A DNA stretch of 9,903 bases from assembly GCA_031403315.1 (NCBI GenBank), contig JANNTD010000273.1, positions 1-9,903 on the forward strand, written 5' to 3'. The stretch is from DASYDU01 sp031403315. GTDB lineage: Bacteria; Planctomycetota; Planctomycetia; Pirellulales; Lacipirellulaceae. Under the pieces are notes generated by a model. The model searched no databases and had not been told where the DNA came from. It was given only the letters and a program-made list of their open reading frames with translations. Of the stretch, positions 1 through 5,997 are shown in pieces. Position numbers and translations under genes: made by a program. Position 1 is the first letter of the stretch, and each line of letters begins with the position of its first letter.

Positions 1-687
1 CTCCACGGCTGGTACATTCCGCACGCCGAACCGAAGCGGCTGGTGGTCTACTGCCACGGCAACGGCGAGCATGTCGCCGACCAGGCAAACCTGATGTTTC
101 GTTTGCAATCGAATCTGCAAGCGACGATGTTTGTCTTCGACTATCGGGGTTATGGCCGCAGCCGCGGCAAGCCCTACGAAAAAGGCTGCATCGCCGACGG
201 CATGGCCGCACAACGCTGGTTGGCCCGCAAAGAGGGCGTCGCGAACGAGGATATCACGATCATTGGCCGCTCGATCGGCGGCGGCATTGCCGTGGCGATG
301 GCGGCCGAACAGGGCGCCCGGGCTCTGGTGCTCGAAAACACGTTCAACAAGATGACCGACTCGGCCGCGCACTTATACCCCTGGCTGCCGGTGAAGTTAG
401 TGATGCGGAATCGGTATAACTCGGTCCGCCGTATCCGCGACTATCATGGCCCGGTGTTCCAGTGCCACGGCACGGGCGACGAAGTGGTGCCGATCGAGCT
501 GGGCCGGGCACTCCACGAGGCGGCCCCCACCGAATTCAAGCAGTTCCACGAAATCCCCTTCGCCCGCCACAACGACGGCCTGCCGCCGAACTACTACGCG
601 GCCCTGACTGAATTTCTCGAGCGCGTGGACGAAGCGGCTCAAACGCCGGCCACGCACCGTCGTGGCAAGCGGCAATTGGTGTCGTAG
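1..687 (+). CDS. Alpha/beta hydrolase, 5'-truncated by the window edge
   Basis: Serine hydrolase of the alpha/beta-hydrolase fold, probably a cytoplasmic esterase, thioesterase or peptidase-like enzyme; the substrate cannot be told from sequence. The reading frame is open from base 1 (LHGWYIPHAEPKRLVVYCHGNG), so the gene begins upstream and the GTG at 43 is not its start. Visible motifs are the oxyanion-hole HGNG (codons about 55-66), the DYRGYGRSRG loop, and the nucleophile elbow GRSIGG with Ser at 271-273. The acid Asp lies in HGTGDEVVP (codon 478-480) and the His in ARHNDG (568-570), so the catalytic triad is complete. The N-terminal HGW plus HGNG arrangement resembles the ABHD13/ABHD17 (BEM46-like) group. 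The last ~20 residues are a basic, low-complexity tail. The gene is followed by a 9-bp hairpin and then ruvB on the same strand, with no sign of functional linkage. Confidence 0.9.
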   Translation, partial: LHGWYIPHAEPKRLVVYCHGNGEHVADQANLMFRLQSNLQATMFVFDYRGYGRSRGKPYEKGCIADGMAAQRWLARKEGVANEDITIIGRSIGGGIAVAMAAEQGARALVLENTFNKMTDSAAHLYPWLPVKLVMRNRYNSVRRIRDYHGPVFQCHGTGDEVVPIELGRALHEAAPTEFKQFHEIPFARHNDGLPPNYYAALTEFLERVDEAAQTPATHRRGKRQLVS

Positions 688-699
688 CGGCGTTCCTGG

Positions 700-739
700 C
701 GGAGCAAGTTCTGCCACTAAATGCTGATTTCTTGCTCCG
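700..739 (+). terminator. Inverted repeat downstream of the hydrolase gene, possible terminator
   Basis: Perfect 9-bp arms CGGAGCAAG (700-708) and CTTGCTCCG (731-739) flank a 22-nt loop, 12 nt after the hydrolase stop codon. No T-run follows, so it is not a textbook intrinsic terminator. It could instead stabilise the 3' end or be a decayed palindromic element. Only the base pairing is seen; the function is inferred from position. Confidence 0.3.
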
Positions 740-783
740 AATCGCCTGCGGCTTCGCCGTTTCCGCGGTTTGGGCCGTTCTGG

Positions 784-789
784 TATAGT
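784..789 (+). promoter_or_regulatory. -10 box (TATAGT) directly before ruvB, leaderless type
   Basis: The context reads GGTATAGTgcgatccATG: a 5/6 match to TATAAT with only 7 nt between the box and the ATG at 797. A transcript started at normal distance from this box would begin at or next to the start codon. No Shine-Dalgarno precedes that ATG. The -35 region is weak: TTTCCG at 760-765 with an 18-bp spacer is the best seen. Confidence 0.45.
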
Positions 790-796
790 GCGATCC

Positions 797-1906
797 ATGC
801 CCCGTGAACGGATCCTCTCTGGAGACAGCCTGCGCGAAGCCGGCCCGAGCCCTGCCGCCCCGACGTCAACCACGTCGCGCGAGGCGCTCAACAAGCTCCG
901 CGACGATGAGATCGCTCTGCGGCCGCGGCACATGCACGAGATGGTCGGCCAGCGGCAAGTCGCCGAGCGGATCGCGATCGCCGTTGACGCTGCTCGCAAA
1001 CGCAAGGAGCCGCTCGGCCACATCCTGTTCGACGGGCCGCCCGGCCTCGGCAAAACGACCTTCGCCACCTGCATCCCGCGCGATCTGGGCGTCGCGATCC
1101 AGATCACCAGCGGCGCGGTCCTCGCCGCGCCAAAGGATCTCTTGCCCTACCTCACCAACGCCGAAGAAGGCTCGGTGCTGTTCATCGACGAAATCCATCG
1201 GCTGCCCAAGGCGGTCGAGGAATTCATGTACCCGGCGATGGAGGATTTTCGGATCGACATCACGCTCGGCGAAGGAGCCGGGGCTCGCACCGTCTCGATG
1301 CGGCTGCGGCCGTTTACGGTGATCGGGGCCACAACCCGCAGCGGCATGCTCTCGGCCCCCTTGCGCGACCGCTTCCAAATCCGCGAGCACCTCGATTTCT
1401 ACAGTGTCGACGAGCTCACGGAGATCGTCCGCCGCAACGCCGCGAAGTTGAAAATGAGTCTCGCTGACGAAGCCGCGGCCAAGATCGCCATCTGCAGCCG
1501 GGGCACGCCCCGCGTCGCCAACAACCGCATGCGCTGGGTCCGCGACTATGCCACCAGCAAGATCGGTGGGCCGGCGACGCTCGAGGTCGCGGTGGCGGCG
1601 CTCGACATGCTCGGCATCGACTATCTCGGCCTCGATCCCCAGGACCGCAAATACCTCGAAACGATCTTGCGAGTTTTCAACGGCGGCCCGGCCGGCATCG
1701 AAGCCATCGCCCACACGATGAACCTCGCGCTCGACACGCTGGTGGACGAAGTCGAGCCGTTTCTGTTGCGCTCGGAATTGGTCACCCGCACCCCGCGCGG
1801 CCGCAAGCTCGCCAATCGGGCCTACGAGCACCTCGGCGCCACGCCGCCGGAGGACGGTCCGAGCTATCGCGGCGAGAGCGACGGCCCGCTGCCGCTATTC
1901 GATTAG
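797..1906 (+). CDS. ruvB: Holliday junction branch migration ATPase RuvB
   Basis: Hexameric AAA+ motor that, with RuvA, drives branch migration of Holliday junctions during recombinational repair. Started at the ATG at 797 the protein has 369 residues. An upstream in-frame TTG at 770 would add nine residues but would lie before the TATAGT box, so 797 is preferred. Motifs in order: entry region EMVGQRQVAERI (about 48-59), Walker A GPPGLGKTT (80-88), Walker B LFIDE (128-132), sensor 1 GATTRSG (177-183), arginine finger in APLRDRF (187-193), sensor 2 SRGTPRVANN (234-243). A winged-helix C-terminus contains NGGPAGI and ends its core at RTPRGRKLA (331-339). Walker A, Walker B and arginine finger residues are all present. 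Compared with the usual bacterial form there is an N-terminal tail of about 40 residues, and ANNRMRWVRDY replaces the commoner ANRLLRRVRDF. No ruvA or ruvC is in the window. Its TAG stop overlaps the stop of the convergent transglutaminase gene. Confidence 0.96.
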   Translation: MPRERILSGDSLREAGPSPAAPTSTTSREALNKLRDDEIALRPRHMHEMVGQRQVAERIAIAVDAARKRKEPLGHILFDGPPGLGKTTFATCIPRDLGVAIQITSGAVLAAPKDLLPYLTNAEEGSVLFIDEIHRLPKAVEEFMYPAMEDFRIDITLGEGAGARTVSMRLRPFTVIGATTRSGMLSAPLRDRFQIREHLDFYSVDELTEIVRRNAAKLKMSLADEAAAKIAICSRGTPRVANNRMRWVRDYATSKIGGPATLEVAVAALDMLGIDYLGLDPQDRKYLETILRVFNGGPAGIEAIAHTMNLALDTLVDEVEPFLLRSELVTRTPRGRKLANRAYEHLGATPPEDGPSYRGESDGPLPLFD

Positions 1907-2772
1907 CACGCCCCCACCGCCGAGTGCGATTCGATGCTGACTTCCGTGTGCAGTTCCGCTTCGACGTTGCTGCCGCGGTAGGTGGCGGTGACGGGGGCGG
2001 CGTTTTGCGGGTCGGCGGCGGCGACGATCGCGACATGGTGGTCGGCCACGGCGAGACCGCGGGTCGGGTCGTAGCCGCGCCAGCCGGCGCCGGGCAGATA
2101 GACTTCGGCCCAGGCGTGCAGGTCGCGTTTGCCCTGGCTGCGGTAGGCATCCTGGTAACCGCTCACGAAGCGGGCGGCAACGCCGACGCAACGGCAGGCG
2201 TCGATAAAGAGCACCGCGAAATCACGGCAGGCCCCCTGTCGCTGTTCCATCGTCGTCGCCGCCGGCCAAGGGGCGCCCGTCTCGCGGTGGACGAGCTTGA
2301 AGCGGTCGCAGATCGTGGTGCCGAGCCGCGTCAGGAATGGCACCAGCTCGCTGCCGGCCGCTTCGCGGACTTTCTCGGCCAACTCACGGACCGGATCGCT
2401 GTGAACCGGCACCGACACGCGCTTGCAAGCGTGGGCCAATTGGGCCTGCTCCCAGGGTTGATATCCGATCGGCAACCGGCAGTTGGTCGACGTGAGCAGA
2501 TAGTCGAACGGATTCTCGCGGAGCGTTTCCACTTCGGAAACGGCTCGAATCGTCATCTGTTCATGGACGCTTTCGAACCAGGCGAGCGTCACCAAGTTGC
2601 CTTCGGCGTCGAGCGAGTGGGTCATGCCGGCCGGCTCGGGATCAATCGTGAGTTCGTACCGCACGAGTCGTTGGGCCGCGTCGTTCCTCGGCTGGAACCG
2701 AAGCTGATGCGGCTCGAAGAACACCGGACGGTTGAAGCGATACTCGGTCGTATGGTCAATAGTTAAGAGCAT
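1903..2772 (-). CDS. Transglutaminase-like cysteine protease, third gene of the ATP-grasp/Alpha-E operon
   Basis: 289-residue protein of the bacterial transglutaminase-like family. It has the N-terminal beta-sandwich domain (Bact_transglu_N type, from MLLTIDHTTEYRF to about residue 90) followed by a papain-fold core. The catalytic triad is visible: Cys182 in RQGACRDFA, His219 in DLHAWAEVYLP and Asp235 in GYDPTRG. There is no signal peptide or membrane segment, so it is probably cytoplasmic. Proteins of this architecture usually act as proteases or amidases rather than crosslinkers. Next to a permuted ATP-grasp and an Alpha-E protein, it is inferred to cleave or transfer an amide or isopeptide bond made by the ligase. 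The start is the ATG at 2772, which matches the family's usual N-terminus; no good Shine-Dalgarno is seen. It lies 79 nt after the Alpha-E stop, and that gap contains a 7-bp inverted repeat. The C-terminus ends in Cys (VGAC). Confidence 0.93.
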   Translation of the reverse strand: MLLTIDHTTEYRFNRPVFFEPHQLRFQPRNDAAQRLVRYELTIDPEPAGMTHSLDAEGNLVTLAWFESVHEQMTIRAVSEVETLRENPFDYLLTSTNCRLPIGYQPWEQAQLAHACKRVSVPVHSDPVRELAEKVREAAGSELVPFLTRLGTTICDRFKLVHRETGAPWPAATTMEQRQGACRDFAVLFIDACRCVGVAARFVSGYQDAYRSQGKRDLHAWAEVYLPGAGWRGYDPTRGLAVADHHVAIVAAADPQNAAPVTATYRGSNVEAELHTEVSIESHSAVGAC

Positions 2773-2809
2773 GGCAATGTTTGGCGGAGAGGGTTGAAGC
2801 CTGTGTATT

Positions 2810-2845
2810 GGTCGCTTTCCGTTTGGACTGATTGCTTCAGCGACC
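2810..2845 (-). repeat. Inverted repeat between the Alpha-E and transglutaminase genes
   Basis: Perfect 7-bp arms GGTCGCT (2810-2816) and AGCGACC (2839-2845) flank a 22-nt loop, 6 nt beyond the Alpha-E stop. A competing 8-bp palindrome GACCGGTC overlaps at 2843-2850. In the minus-strand transcript this would sit in the only sizeable gap of the operon. It could be a processing or attenuation hairpin that lowers transglutaminase expression; there is no T-run. Weak evidence overall. Confidence 0.3.
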
Positions 2846-2851
2846 GGTCCG

Positions 2852-3841
2852 TCAGTGGCTGAATTGCGATTGTCTTTGGCTGGACATCGTCTCCAGCGGC
2901 CGTTTGGCGAAGAATGATTCGTAGACGGCCTCGCCCACGTGGTTGAGTCGCTTCTGGAAATCGTCGATGAATTCGTGCAGCCCGCCGGCGATCACTTCCT
3001 CGGCCTGGGTGTAAGCCAGTTCGGCCCGAAGCTGTCCCATCCGCTGCTCGGCTGAGTTGGAAAAGCTGCCGGCCGGTGTGCCGGAGATCGCGTGCATCGA
3101 TTCGTTAGCCCGCGTCAGGCAGTGGAGCACCGCCCGCGGGAATTCCTTGTCGAGCACCAGAAATTTCACCACGTTCACTGGCGAAATGCGCCCATGACGT
3201 TGACGGTACATCTCCAGCGCGCTCGCGGATCTAAGCAAGGCGAGCCACTGGATGTCGTCGTAAGGTGTGCCGACATCGGTCGGTTTCGGTAGCAGGATGA
3301 AATACTTCACGTCGAGAATCCGCGAGGTCTTATCGGCCCGCTCCATCATGCGGCCCAATTGGCAGAAGTGCCAGGCTTCGCCGTGGGTCATCGTGGCGTC
3401 GGTCACGCCCATGAACTGCTGCCCCGACACGTTCACCTTGTCGTAGAAGTGGTACGGGTCGTCGAGCACGTCTTCGAGCGTGCCGCCGTCGCGGACCATC
3501 AGGTAGAATTTGTTGATGTGCTCCCACATCTCGGCGGAGATGATCTCGCGGACGCCGCGGGCGTTTTCGCGGGCACTGCGGAGGCAGGAGAGGATCGAGT
3601 TCGGATTGTCGGCGTCGAACGTGAGAAACTGAACGACCGTCTCCTTGGTCGTGGTGCCGATGCGCTTTTGGAACGCGGCGTCGTCGCCCGTAATCACCAC
3701 CAGCGGCCACCACTGCTGCCCGGCTTCACCCGGCATGTCGAGGCTAAGGTTGAGGTTCACGGAGATGAACCGCGCAACGTTTTCGGCCCGCTCGACGTAG
3801 CGGCTCAGCCAGTAGATCGAATCGGCGACGCGGCTAAGCAT
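2852..3841 (-). CDS. Alpha-E domain protein (DUF403 family), second gene of the operon
   Basis: 329-residue, largely helical protein of the Alpha-E family, named for its conserved Glu-containing helices. Recognisable blocks are the N-terminus MLSRVADSIYWLSRYVERAE with ERAEN at 17-21, SARENARGVRE (89-99), GRMMERADKTSR (163-174), the FPRAVLHCL block (234-242) and a C-terminal amphipathic helix region. No enzymatic mechanism is established; its constant partner is the circularly permuted ATP-grasp protein encoded just upstream, so it is inferred to be a subunit or co-factor of an amide-bond-forming complex. The start is the ATG at 3841, 10 nt after the ATP-grasp stop. The frame is open further upstream to 4063, but that extension would overlap the ATP-grasp C-terminus and is arginine/serine-rich shadow sequence. 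The length is close to what is usual for the family. No signal peptide or membrane helix is seen. Confidence 0.93.
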   Translation of the reverse strand: MLSRVADSIYWLSRYVERAENVARFISVNLNLSLDMPGEAGQQWWPLVVITGDDAAFQKRIGTTTKETVVQFLTFDADNPNSILSCLRSARENARGVREIISAEMWEHINKFYLMVRDGGTLEDVLDDPYHFYDKVNVSGQQFMGVTDATMTHGEAWHFCQLGRMMERADKTSRILDVKYFILLPKPTDVGTPYDDIQWLALLRSASALEMYRQRHGRISPVNVVKFLVLDKEFPRAVLHCLTRANESMHAISGTPAGSFSNSAEQRMGQLRAELAYTQAEEVIAGGLHEFIDDFQKRLNHVGEAVYESFFAKRPLETMSSQRQSQFSH

Positions 3842-3851
3842 GGTTTTTAGT

Positions 3852-5363
3852 CTATGAAACGACCCAGGTATCTTTGCTTCCGCCACCTTGCGACGAATTG
3901 ACGACCAGCGAACCCTTCTTGAGCGCGACGCGTGTGAGCCCGCCGGGGAGCACGTAAATCTCGCGGCCGTAGACGATAAACGGCCGCAGGTCGACGTGCC
4001 GCCCTTCGAGGCCATTCTCCGCGAGCACCGGCACGCGTGACAAGGCGAGCGTCGGCTGAGCAATGTAGTTCCGCGGATTGGCGCGAACCTGTTCGCCGCA
4101 TGCGGCCCGCTCGGCCTCCGACGAGCGCGGTCCGATCATCAGGCCGTACCCGCCCGATTCGTTGGCCGGCTTCACCACCAGTTTGTCGAGGTTCGCCAGC
4201 ACATGCTGCCGCTGCGTGTCGTCGCAACACACGAAAGTCGGCACGTTGGGAATGATTGCTTCTTCAGCGAGATAGTATTTTATGATCTCCGGCACGTAGG
4301 CATAGACAACTTTGTCGTCGGCAATGCCCGTGCCCGGCGCGTTGGCGAGCGCGATCCGGCCGGCGCGGTAAGCTTCCATCAAGCCGGGCACGCCCAGCAT
4401 CGAGTCGTCCCGGAACGCCTCGGGATCGATGAAATCGTCGTCGATGCGGCGATAGAGCACGTCGATCCGCTCGAAGCCCTTCGTGGTCCGCATGAAGACG
4501 AAGCCGTCGGAGACCACGAGATCCCGCCCTTCCACCAAATCGATGCCCATCTGTTGAGCCAGGAACGAATGCTCGAAATAAGCGGAGTTGAAGCTGCCGG
4601 GCGACAACAGCGCTACCGACGGCGTTCGCACGTGGTCCTCGCGGAGATATTGCAGCGCGTCCAGCAGCCGGCTGCAATAGTCGTCCACTGGCTTGATCGA
4701 CGTCTGTTCGAACAGTTGCGGAAACGTCTGCTTCATGAGCTGACGATTCTGCAGCACATACGACACGCCCGACGGGCAGCGGAGATTATCTTCAAGCACG
4801 TAGTACTGGCCGTCGTTGTCGCGGACCAAGTCGGTGCCCGTGATGTGACACCAGATGCCGCGCGGCGGCGTCAGACCGATGCACTGCTTGCGGAAGCCGA
4901 TCGCCGTGGCGACGACGTGCTCCGGCACCACGCCCTCGCGGACGATCTTCTGTTCGTGGTAAATGTCTTGCAGGAACAGGTTGAGCGCGGTGATCCGCTG
5001 CTTGAGTCCGCGCTCGAGCCACTGCCATTCCTGGTTGGCGATGATCCGCGGCACGATGTCAAAGGGAATGATCCGCTCGCGGCCCTGCGTATCACCATAG
5101 ACGTTGAACGTGATGCCGAGCTGGACCATCGAGCGGTCGGCCGCCTTTTGACGACGAGCGAGATCGTCCGCCGTCATCGTTTGCATGCGGCGGAAGAGCG
5201 GCTGACAGTCGAGACGTGGGGCCCCGTCGGCGTCGAACATTTCATCGTGAAAGTCGCCGCGGTCGTAGGCCGAAAAGTGCAAGTTATCCATGCGTTTTGC
5301 CGTCGCGCCGTTGCGCGATTCCTGCCGCGGCGGGGTGAGAACTGCTGATTGCTCGTTCATCAT
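3852..5363 (-). CDS. Circularly permuted ATP-grasp protein (DUF404/407 type), first gene of the operon
   Basis: 503-residue protein of the circularly permuted ATP-grasp family, a carboxylate-amine ligase fold predicted to make amide bonds using ATP. Diagnostic blocks are SMVQLGITFNVYGD (78-91), IPFDIVPRII (99-108), a nucleotide/metal-binding block VLEDNLRCPSGVSYVLQNR (189-207), RIDDDFIDP (306-314) and VKPANESGGYGL (397-408, with the ATP-contacting Lys398 and a Gly-rich loop). These are followed by DLRPFIVYG (459-467) and LPGGLTRVAL (472-481). It ends with NSSQGGGSKDTWV, a conserved end of this family. The start is set at the ATG at 5363 (an MM doublet). The same frame is open to 5603, but that stretch translates a tandem repeat (LRAWPV three times) and lies upstream of the TAGGAT box. 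The next gene, Alpha-E, follows 10 nt later. The carboxylate and amine substrates are unknown. Confidence 0.93.
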   Translation of the reverse strand: MMNEQSAVLTPPRQESRNGATAKRMDNLHFSAYDRGDFHDEMFDADGAPRLDCQPLFRRMQTMTADDLARRQKAADRSMVQLGITFNVYGDTQGRERIIPFDIVPRIIANQEWQWLERGLKQRITALNLFLQDIYHEQKIVREGVVPEHVVATAIGFRKQCIGLTPPRGIWCHITGTDLVRDNDGQYYVLEDNLRCPSGVSYVLQNRQLMKQTFPQLFEQTSIKPVDDYCSRLLDALQYLREDHVRTPSVALLSPGSFNSAYFEHSFLAQQMGIDLVEGRDLVVSDGFVFMRTTKGFERIDVLYRRIDDDFIDPEAFRDDSMLGVPGLMEAYRAGRIALANAPGTGIADDKVVYAYVPEIIKYYLAEEAIIPNVPTFVCCDDTQRQHVLANLDKLVVKPANESGGYGLMIGPRSSEAERAACGEQVRANPRNYIAQPTLALSRVPVLAENGLEGRHVDLRPFIVYGREIYVLPGGLTRVALKKGSLVVNSSQGGGSKDTWVVS

Positions 5364-5370
5364 CTGTCCG

Positions 5371-5378
5371 ATCCTACC
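5371..5378 (-). promoter_or_regulatory. -10 box (TAGGAT) or Shine-Dalgarno before the ATP-grasp operon
   Basis: The minus strand reads GGTAGGATcggacagATG. TAGGAT (5376-5371) lies 7 nt before the ATG at 5363, the same geometry as the box before ruvB. A possible -35, TTTGCA (5398-5393, 4/6 match), sits 16 bp upstream. The embedded AGGA could alternatively act as a Shine-Dalgarno with an 8-nt spacer, so promoter and ribosome site cannot be separated by eye. Either reading supports the start at 5363. Confidence 0.45.
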
Positions 5379-5443
5379 ATTTGGAGCCCCGATGCAAACC
5401 GGGTACGATGCCCAACCGACTTCTCCGCTGGCAATCTTCGCCG

Positions 5444-5497
5444 CCGGCCATGCTCTCAGGACCGGCCATGCTCTCAGGACCGGCCATGCTCTCAGGA
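5444..5497. repeat. Three perfect tandem copies of an 18-bp unit
   Basis: The unit ccggccatgctctcagga is repeated exactly at 5444-5461, 5462-5479 and 5480-5497. The flanks diverge at once (ccg before, aaagg after). The 18-bp period is a multiple of three, so the array is open in several frames, which explains the spurious open frames across it. It lies about 80-135 bp upstream of the ATP-grasp start. It may be an iterated binding site or simply a recent slippage expansion. Confidence 0.95.
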
Positions 5498-5611
5498 AAA
5501 GGCGTGGACCCGCCCCACGATTCGTTAGCCGCCGAACCAATCTCGCAGTTGCAAACCGCGCGCCGGCTCCGTCGCGCCTGGCGGCGAATGGTTGCGACGG
5601 CACCTACCTTG

Positions 5612-5639
5612 TTGACAGCATTGAAGATACGGCAATACT
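5612..5639 (+). promoter_or_regulatory. Candidate sigma-70-type promoter (TTGACA, 16 bp, AATACT)
   Basis: A perfect TTGACA at 5612-5617 is followed, after 16 bp, by AATACT at 5634-5639 (4/6 match to TATAAT). It reads toward the PEP-CTERM gene but would leave a leader of about 350 nt, so it may serve something not recognised here or be chance. The -35 is the best consensus match noticed in the window. Confidence 0.3.
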
Positions 5640-5750
5640 CGCAACTAGCCGCCACGTACATGGGAATCGAGCTTCGTCCTCGAATGCTCAGGAATCGGGC
5701 AGCCGCTGCACGGTCGACCAGGCTTCTCTGCCGGCCAGCAAATAGATATT

Positions 5751-5784
5751 CGGTCGAACCCCCAACTGGGTCGGACCGTATATT
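5751..5784 (+). promoter_or_regulatory. Hairpin/palindrome abutting a TATATT box
   Basis: Imperfect 11-bp arms CGGTCGAACCC (5751-5761) and GGGTCGGACCG (5768-5778), with 9 of 11 paired, enclose a 6-nt loop. They are followed directly by TATATT (5779-5784, 5/6 match to a -10). A second A+T-rich box, TAAATT, lies at 5809-5814. The arrangement would fit an operator overlapping a promoter for the PEP-CTERM gene with a leader of roughly 180-210 nt. No -35 is evident, so this is tentative. Confidence 0.25.
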
Positions 5785-5997
5785 CCGACGAACCGCGTGA
5801 TTGTGCCATAAATTGCACGTACAATGTTGGCTTGCTCGCTGCGATCGGCGCGTCTCCGGTTGCACGGCGAGTGCGTGACCGACCGTTTTCACCCCGCCAG
5901 GTTTGCATCCCCGCCTCGTATGCCCCTCGCAGGGCGTCGGCACCGACCACGCTACCCACCTCGATTCGCCCCACGAATACAGCGGAGTCTTCTCACG

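Larger units (their letters stand above)
5364..5997. other. Divergent intergenic region of about 630 bp without a convincing gene
   Basis: The region separates the minus-strand ATP-grasp operon from the plus-strand PEP-CTERM gene. Several overlapping reading frames run through it (for example minus 5374-5943 and plus 5381-5800). All are Arg/Ser/Pro-rich, mutually overlapping, translate the tandem repeat and show no recognisable domain, so none is called. It does hold the TAGGAT box of the operon, a 3 x 18-bp tandem repeat, a TTGACA-type promoter candidate, a hairpin followed by TATATT, and a leader of unknown length for the downstream gene. Confidence 0.6.

Noticed and set aside
866..1831. 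Long open frame of 321 codons on the minus strand opposite ruvB
   Set aside because: It is a shadow of the strongly supported ruvB in GC-rich DNA; the translation shows no domain and no start-site signal.
1924..2766. 280-codon plus-strand open frame opposite the transglutaminase gene
   Set aside because: The minus strand carries a full catalytic triad and domain order; this frame is a Gly/Arg/Val-rich shadow.
3842..4063. Upstream extension of the Alpha-E reading frame
   Set aside because: It overlaps the conserved C-terminus of the ATP-grasp protein in another frame, and the family's N-terminus begins at the ATG at 3841.
4203..5348. 381-codon open frame on the plus strand opposite the ATP-grasp gene
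   Set aside because: It lies antisense to a gene with many family motifs, and its His/Arg/Asp/Val-rich translation is typical of a reverse-frame shadow.
5364..5603. Upstream extension of the ATP-grasp frame by 80 codons
   Set aside because: It translates the tandem repeat and Arg-rich sequence without family similarity; the TAGGAT box and MM start at 5363 fit better.
5391..5909. Inverted pair of the 10-mer GGTTTGCATC at 5391-5400 (minus) and 5900-5909 (plus)
   Set aside because: Each points toward its own gene, which is suggestive, but a 10-bp match within 600 bp is not rare enough to call a shared operator.
5374..5943. 189-codon minus-strand open frame across the intergenic region
   Set aside because: Open mainly because the 18-bp repeat is a multiple of three; no domain, Arg/Gly/Ser-rich, overlapped by other equally unconvincing frames.
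5824..5997. In-frame ATG at 5824 as the start of the PEP-CTERM protein
   Set aside because: It would place 58 Arg/Pro-rich residues before a clear signal peptide. A TAAATT box 9 nt before this ATG is noted, but the signal peptide start at 5998 is preferred.
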